58,975 bases of DNA from contig SXIR01000170.1 in assembly GCA_005772765.1 (NCBI GenBank), forward strand, positions 1 to 58,975, given 5' to 3'. Position numbers and translations under genes: made by a program. Shown here one piece after another: positions 54,994-58,975 of this stretch. A model generated the notes under the pieces. The model was not told where the DNA came from and did no database searches. It saw only the letters and a program-made list of their open reading frames with translations. The stretch's first letter is position 1. Every line of letters starts with the position of its first letter. Source of the DNA: Actinomycetota bacterium. Its GTDB lineage: Bacteria > Actinomycetota > Acidimicrobiia > IMCC26256 > PALSA-610.

Positions 54994-55023
54994 ACCCTAC
55001 GTGGTGCTCGGCCGCGAGTTCAA
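54994..55023 (-). promoter_or_regulatory. Sigma-70-type promoter for the 54905 gene
   Basis: On the minus strand TTGAAC, an 18-bp spacer, then TAGGGT: the best -35/-10 pair found in the window. It predicts a leader of about 80 nt containing the hairpin CGCGCC/GGCGCG (54923-54941). Confidence 0.55.
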
Positions 55024-55187
55024 GCGGTATCGGACGATCCGTCAACCGACCTGAGTGGCTTTGCTGTTGACGATGTGGGGCTTCGATGCGCGCTTGGCTC
55101 CCGACAGGGTCACACTCGGTGAGCGACCTTCGGTCACATCCTCGACGGCGGGCGGGGCCGAGACCAGGCGGCTGCCCGTTCGTCCCC

Positions 55188-55193
55188 TAACTT
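55188..55193 (+). promoter_or_regulatory. -10 box (TAACTT) of galE, likely leaderless
   Basis: TAACTT ends 8 nt before ATG 55202, with no ribosome-binding site between. It lies in the 296-bp divergent gap between galE and the 54905 gene, where I see no gene. Confidence 0.4.
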
Positions 55194-55201
55194 CGGCGGC
55201 C

Positions 55202-56173
55202 ATGCGAACCTTGGTCATCGGCGGTGCCGGCTACATCGGCAGCGTCGTCTCGTCGTATCTCATCGCCGAAGGCCACGAGGTGATCGTTCTCGACGATTTG
55301 TCCAAAGGCCACGATTGGGCGGTACCTGACGGCGCCGACTTCGTCCGCGGCGACGTCACGTGTCTGGATGACGTTGTCGGTGCGATGCGGGGCTGCGACT
55401 CGGTCATGCACTTCGCCGCGCTGTCGCTCGTCGGCGAGTCGATGACCGATCCGCTCCGATATTTCCGAGTCAACGTCGGCGGGACCGTCAACGTTCTCGA
55501 TGCGATGACGCTGACAGGTTGTTCGCGGCTCGTCTTCTCGTCGACCGCCGCCACCTACGGCGAACCCGAATCGGTGCCCATCTTGGAATCGGCACCGACT
55601 CGACCCACCAACGCCTACGGAGCCGCCAAACTCGCGGCCGACCACGCCATTTCGTTTGCGTGTGCAGCAAGTGGACTCGCAGCCACGAGCCTGCGTTATT
55701 TCAATGTGGCTGGCGCGGCCTACGGCTGTGGCGAGGATCACGACCCCGAAACCCACCTCATCCCGCTCGTACTCCAAGCCGCCGCCCGCACTCGCCCCCA
55801 TATCTCGGTCTACGGCACCGACTACCCAACCCCCGACGGCACGGCGATTCGCGACTACATCCACGTCGCCGACCTCGCACGGGCGCACCTGCTCGCACTG
55901 GGCGGAGCCGAACCCGGCGAGCATCGTGTCTACAACCTCGGCAACGGGCGGGGATTCAGTGTGCGCGAGGTAATCGATGCAGCTCGCCTGGTCACCGGGG
56001 TCGACATCCCCGTCGTCGAGAGCGATCGGCGCGCCGGCGACCCGGCTGTGCTCGTCGCGTCGAGTACGAGAATCCAGGCCGAGTTGGGCTGGTCGCCCCA
56101 ATTGCCCGATCTCGAAACGATGATCGGCGACGCGTGGGCATTCGCGCAGACCCACCCCGACCATCACCACTGA
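55202..56173 (+). CDS. galE: UDP-glucose 4-epimerase (GalE-like)
   Basis: 323 residues from ATG 55202; the track start (55055) is upstream of the likely promoter. The NAD-binding motif GGAGYIGS lies at about 7-14, SSTAATYGEP near 116-125, and the catalytic NAYGAAKLAAD (Tyr/Lys pair) at about 138. RYFNVAGAAYGCGEDHDPETH and RDYIHVADLARAHL are typical of GalE. It interconverts UDP-glucose and UDP-galactose and so supplies nucleotide sugars for the polysaccharide locus. It stands alone between a divergent secreted-protein gene and the rimP operon. Another UDP-hexose 4-epimerase specificity cannot be excluded. Confidence 0.88.
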   Translation: MRTLVIGGAGYIGSVVSSYLIAEGHEVIVLDDLSKGHDWAVPDGADFVRGDVTCLDDVVGAMRGCDSVMHFAALSLVGESMTDPLRYFRVNVGGTVNVLDAMTLTGCSRLVFSSTAATYGEPESVPILESAPTRPTNAYGAAKLAADHAISFACAASGLAATSLRYFNVAGAAYGCGEDHDPETHLIPLVLQAAARTRPHISVYGTDYPTPDGTAIRDYIHVADLARAHLLALGGAEPGEHRVYNLGNGRGFSVREVIDAARLVTGVDIPVVESDRRAGDPAVLVASSTRIQAELGWSPQLPDLETMIGDAWAFAQTHPDHHH

Positions 56174-56362
56174 CGCCGACCAACTGGCTCGACCAATTGC
56201 GGTCGACGTGCGGTCCACATGGGCTCGACATGGGGGCGACGTGTGGTCGGCCTCCGGTCGACGCGTTTCGCAGCGCTATTTCTGTTGTTCGTGCCGGTAC
56301 CGAGACCTCAGCGCGGGTAGGATCGGGCGAGTTCGGTTCCGAGTGCCGGTCAGGCCGGCGGG

Positions 56363-56388
56363 AAACGTGCGCCGCGGCGCACGTTTTT
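56363..56388 (+). terminator. Intrinsic terminator upstream of rimP
   Basis: The 24-bp perfect palindrome AAACGTGCGCCGCGGCGCACGTTT is continued by three more T. It is a textbook hairpin plus U-run. It lies 190 nt after galE and 42 nt before rimP, so it may end galE transcripts or act as an attenuator in the rimP-nusA leader. Confidence 0.8.
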
Positions 56389-56429
56389 TCTTGGGCTGAC
56401 GCCGGTGAACGAGTGCGAGAAGGCAGGTG

Positions 56430-56975
56430 ATGATGAGCGCAACCAACGAGTCGATCGAACGCGCCATCGCCCCGCTCGTCGCGGCTCGCAATCTGTGCCT
56501 CTACGACATCGAACTCTCGGGCTCGGGGCGAGCACGCGTCCTGCGCGTGACCGTCACCGACGCCGAAGGGCGCGGGCCCGACATCGACCAACTCGCCTCC
56601 TTGACGCGCGAGATCGACCCCGTGGTCGAAGCCGCCGTCGACGGAGGCTTCTCACTCGAAGTGTCGAGTCCTGGTCTCGAACGATCGTTGCGCCGGCCCG
56701 AGCACTTCGCAACGGCGCGCGGTCAGCGGGTTGCGTTGAAGGCTCGCGGCGACGATGGCGCCTCGACCCGCCTGGTCGGCACGCTGACCAGCGCCGACGC
56801 CACCTCGATCGAAGTACTCGATGACGACGGTGCCATGGTCACGCTCGACCTCGACGCGATCACCTCCGCACGAACCTTGTTCGAATGGGGACCCGCACCT
56901 CGGCCCGGCAAAGGCTCGAAGCCAGGGTCGGCCAAGCAGCACGCCGCCAAAACCTCGACGACAGGACGCACCTGA
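56430..56975 (+). CDS. rimP: Ribosome maturation factor RimP
   Basis: About 181 residues. Start is ATG 56430 or 56433 (GTG 56427 also in frame), all just after AAGGCAGG. The pattern LCLYDIELSGSGRARVLRVT, DIDQLASLTREIDPVVE and SLEVSSPGLERSLRRPEHF is characteristic of RimP, needed for 30S subunit maturation. The C-terminus carries a basic Lys/Ala-rich tail. First gene of the conserved rimP-nusA-ylxR-infB cluster. Confidence 0.95.
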   Translation: MMSATNESIERAIAPLVAARNLCLYDIELSGSGRARVLRVTVTDAEGRGPDIDQLASLTREIDPVVEAAVDGGFSLEVSSPGLERSLRRPEHFATARGQRVALKARGDDGASTRLVGTLTSADATSIEVLDDDGAMVTLDLDAITSARTLFEWGPAPRPGKGSKPGSAKQHAAKTSTTGRT

Positions 56976-57025
56976 ATCATGACGTCTTGCGCAGCAACGA
57001 CGACGACACGACAAGGGGACCGACG

Positions 57026-58291
57026 ATGAGTAACCCCGAGATGATGGAGGCCCTGCGCGCCCTCGCGGTCGAGCGCGGACTCTCCGAAGACGACCTGCTG
57101 CTGGCGCTCGCCAACGCGCTCGTCACCGCGTACAAGCGGTTGCCGAACGCCGCGGAAGAGGCCGAGGTCGAAATCGACCCCGACACCGGCGAGATCCGCG
57201 TGATCGCGCTCGAGATCGACGAGGACGGCGCGATCGTTCGCGAGTGGGACGACACCCCGAAGGACTTCGGGCGGATTGCTGCACAAACGGCCAAGCAAGT
57301 GATCACCCAGCGGATCCGCGAGGTCGAACGCGAACGGAAGTACGAGGAGTACGCCGGTCGCGAGGGCGACATCGTGACTGGCATCATCCAACAAACCGAC
57401 CAGCGTTACACGCTGCTCGATCTCGGCCGAGTGGAGGCCCTGCTGCCGCAGGCCGAGCAGGTCTCGAACGAGCGCTACGCGCACGGATCTCGGGTCAAGG
57501 CGTACATCGTCGAGGTCCGCAAGACCGCCAAGGGTCCCCAGATCGTCGTGTCCCGTACGCACCCTGGTTTGGTGAAGCGACTCTTCGAACTCGAAGTTCC
57601 CGAGCTCGTGGACTCGGTGATCGAGTTGCGCGCGGTGGCTCGCGAACCGGGTCATCGGACGAAGATCGCCGTGGCATCGAACGACCCGAACGTCGACCCG
57701 GTCGGCGCGTGCGTCGGCGCTCGCGGTATGCGAGTGCGTCAGGTCGTCAACGAACTGCACGGCGAAAAAGTCGACATCGTTCCCTACACCGACGATCAGG
57801 TCGAGTTCGTCGCGAAGGCGCTGGCTCCCGCGAAGGTGAAAGAGGTTCGCCTCGACGAGTCGCGCGCCGTTGCCGAAGTCATCGTGCCCGACTTCCAACT
57901 GTCGCTCGCGATTGGCAAGGAGGGGCAGAACGCTCGCCTTGCGTCGCGACTCACCGGATGGCACATCGAGATCAAGAGCGAGACCCAACTCGCGGAAGAA
58001 GAAGCGGGCTACGCGCCCGGCGAGTGGGTCGAAGGCACCGACGGCGAGATGGTGTGGGTTCCGGCCGAAGGCGGCGACAGCGTGTCGTTGGCCGAAGCCG
58101 GTTACGGCGCCGCAGGTGCCGCCGCGTCGTCCGAACCGCCGCAGCCCGAAGCCGCGACCGAAGCGGCTGATGAGCAAACAGCGCCCGACCCCGAACCTGC
58201 GCCAGCAACCGCTGCGCCAGCGTCGCAACCAGCAGCGTCGTCGGAGCCCGAAGCCGACGATTCGGACGAAGGAGCAAGCAGCGAAGCATGA
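57026..58291 (+). CDS. nusA: Transcription termination/antitermination factor NusA
   Basis: 421 residues from ATG 57026 (AAGGGG 8 nt upstream); the track start is longer without support. NusA N-terminal domain ([20 protein letters not shown], about 1-125), S1 domain ([20 protein letters not shown], about 133-200), then KH domains ([20 protein letters not shown] and [20 protein letters not shown]). The last 80 residues are an acidic Ala/Pro/Glu-rich tail, as in many actinobacterial NusA proteins, in place of the E. coli acidic repeats. It binds RNA polymerase and nascent RNA. Overlaps ylxR. Confidence 0.97.
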   Translation: MSNPEMMEALRALAVERGLSEDDLLLALANALVTAYKRLPNAAEEAEVEIDPDTGEIRVIALEIDEDGAIVREWDDTPKDFGRIAAQTAKQVITQRIREVERERKYEEYAGREGDIVTGIIQQTDQRYTLLDLGRVEALLPQAEQVSNERYAHGSRVKAYIVEVRKTAKGPQIVVSRTHPGLVKRLFELEVPELVDSVIELRAVAREPGHRTKIAVASNDPNVDPVGACVGARGMRVRQVVNELHGEKVDIVPYTDDQVEFVAKALAPAKVKEVRLDESRAVAEVIVPDFQLSLAIGKEGQNARLASRLTGWHIEIKSETQLAEEEAGYAPGEWVEGTDGEMVWVPAEGGDSVSLAEAGYGAAGAAASSEPPQPEAATEAADEQTAPDPEPAPATAAPASQPAASSEPEADDSDEGASSEA

Positions 58292-58526
58292 ACCACAGCG
58301 CACCTGTATCGGGTGTCGTCGCCGCGACACGCCGAACGGGTGGGCACGGGTGAGCGCCACGGCGACGGCCTTCGGGTATGGCGCCAGCGCACCCGGGCGT
58401 GGCGCCTGGATTTGTTCGTCGGACTGCTTCGAACAGGCAGTCCGACGAGGAAATCTCGCTCGGGCGCTGCGACGGCCCGTGTCGAACGCCCAAGCGCTGA
58501 TGATTCGCGCGACACTGTTCGGCTGA
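58167..58526 (+). CDS. ylxR: YlxR-family (DUF448) protein, start uncertain
   Basis: The conserved part begins [13 protein letters not shown] and continues GYGASAPGRGAWICSSDCFEQA, the YlxR signature. The nearest in-frame ATG (58167) would overlap nusA by 125 bp and add an Arg/Gln-rich N-terminus of about 40 residues not typical of the family. The ATGA at 58288, at the nusA stop, is in another frame. An ATT at 58260 or a CTG is also possible. YlxR is a small RNA-binding protein that accompanies nusA-infB in many bacteria. The C-terminus is certain, the N-terminus is not. Confidence 0.75.
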   Translation: MMSKQRPTPNLRQQPLRQRRNQQRRRSPKPTIRTKEQAAKHEPQRTCIGCRRRDTPNGWARVSATATAFGYGASAPGRGAWICSSDCFEQAVRRGNLARALRRPVSNAQALMIRATLFG

Positions 58527-58610
58527 GTTCTGCAAGCGGCGGCGACGCCGCCAGGCCGGCACCGCGCCGGCCCGCACCATCGCAGCACCACGAAACACAA
58601 AGGGAATCGC

Positions 58611-58975
58611 TTGGCAACGAAGAAGATCCGGGTCTACGAGCTGGCGCGAGAGCTCGGCGTCGAGAACGCCGTCGTCGTCGAACTCGCCACCGAGCTGAAG
58701 CTCGGTGTCAAGGGCCCGAGCTCGAGCATCGACGACCCGCTCGCCGACCGCGTGCGTCGCCTGGCGGATTCGCGCGGGCTTCGACGTGAACCCGAGCCTG
58801 AGGCGGCACCCGAGCCGGTGGCCGAACCGGTTCCCGCTGCGACTGCGCCGACCGAGCCCGCGCCACGTCCGCGCGACGCCGTCATCAAGGCCGAGCCGCC
58901 GGTCAGCGCGGGCGTTGACGCGCCGGCCCCGGACGCCGCGGCAGACGCGCCGATCGCGCCGACCCCGGCGGCACC
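58611..58975 (+). CDS. infB: Translation initiation factor IF-2, N-terminal part (cut by window end)
   Basis: A TTG start at 58611 with AGGGA 5 nt upstream opens a frame reading ATKKIRVYELARELGVENAV, the IF2 N-terminal helical domain, with LATELKLGVKGPSSSIDD following. A Pro/Glu/Ala-rich linker begins (about residue 60 on) and continues to the window end. 121 codons are visible; the GTPase part lies beyond. The gene order rimP-nusA-ylxR-infB supports the call. The TTG start explains why the track has no entry. Confidence 0.93.
   Translation, partial: MATKKIRVYELARELGVENAVVVELATELKLGVKGPSSSIDDPLADRVRRLADSRGLRREPEPEAAPEPVAEPVPAATAPTEPAPRPRDAVIKAEPPVSAGVDAPAPDAAADAPIAPTPAA

Noticed and set aside
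56174-56362. tRNA or small RNA gene between galE and rimP
   Set aside because: No cloverleaf or T-loop consensus (GTTCRANNC) found; only the terminator hairpin stands out.

Overview
The window reads as chromosomal DNA of a high-GC actinobacterium. GTG and TTG starts are common, neighbouring genes are packed with ATGA/GTGA overlaps, and several promoters show an actinobacterial TAnnnT -10 box almost touching the start codon. Gene content (an AftD-like arabinofuranosyltransferase, LPXTG anchoring, very large secreted beta-propeller/PA14 proteins, no mycolic-acid genes in view) would fit the class Acidimicrobiia (Ilumatobacter-like). That placement is inference, not something the sequence proves.

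Layout. (1) 1-4501, minus strand: a two-gene operon with a membrane-anchored two-domain lectin-like protein and a very long fused O-acyltransferase/sulfatase-like protein that runs off the left edge. (2) 4696-17226, plus strand: a dense operon starting with a multi-membrane-span GT-C-like protein, an AftD-like arabinofuranosyltransferase and a paralogue of the first protein. It continues with a leaderless 36-codon small ORF, an LPFTG surface protein, and a PqqD / nucleotidyltransferase / HPr-kinase-like / PqqD / membrane-protein module. (3) 17264-20592, minus: a polytopic membrane protein and a BY-type tyrosine kinase with a (Gly-Tyr)10 tail, behind a structured leader. (4) 20994-25270, plus: an MBOAT O-acyltransferase, then the housekeeping genes proS and an ATP-dependent DNA ligase. 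(5) 25448-37583, plus: two giant secreted proteins, the initiating phosphoglycosyl transferase, and a secreted GH26-like glycoside hydrolase. (6) 37861-47114, plus: a tight polysaccharide operon encoding Wzz, an ALG14/ALG13-like split glycosyltransferase, a sulfotransferase, a GT2, a Wzy/O-antigen ligase-like protein, an APH-fold phosphotransferase, a second sulfotransferase and a Wzx flippase. (7) 47139-54905, minus: two more large secreted proteins (sugar-dehydrogenase/PKD/PA14 and propeller/NHL). (8) 55202-end, plus: galE, then the conserved rimP-nusA-ylxR-infB operon, with infB cut by the window end.

Taken together, most of the window looks like a locus for making, decorating (acyl, sulfate, possibly phosphoglycerol or phosphate), exporting, controlling and partly cutting a cell-surface polysaccharide. 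It also supplies a set of large secreted proteins that probably sit in that matrix. The least familiar parts are the LPFTG/PqqD/HprK-like/nucleotidyltransferase module, the acyltransferase-sulfatase fusion, the Tyr-rich kinase tail, and a shared unnamed domain of about 190-200 residues in two of the giant secreted proteins. No tRNA, rRNA, insertion sequence or CRISPR array was seen.
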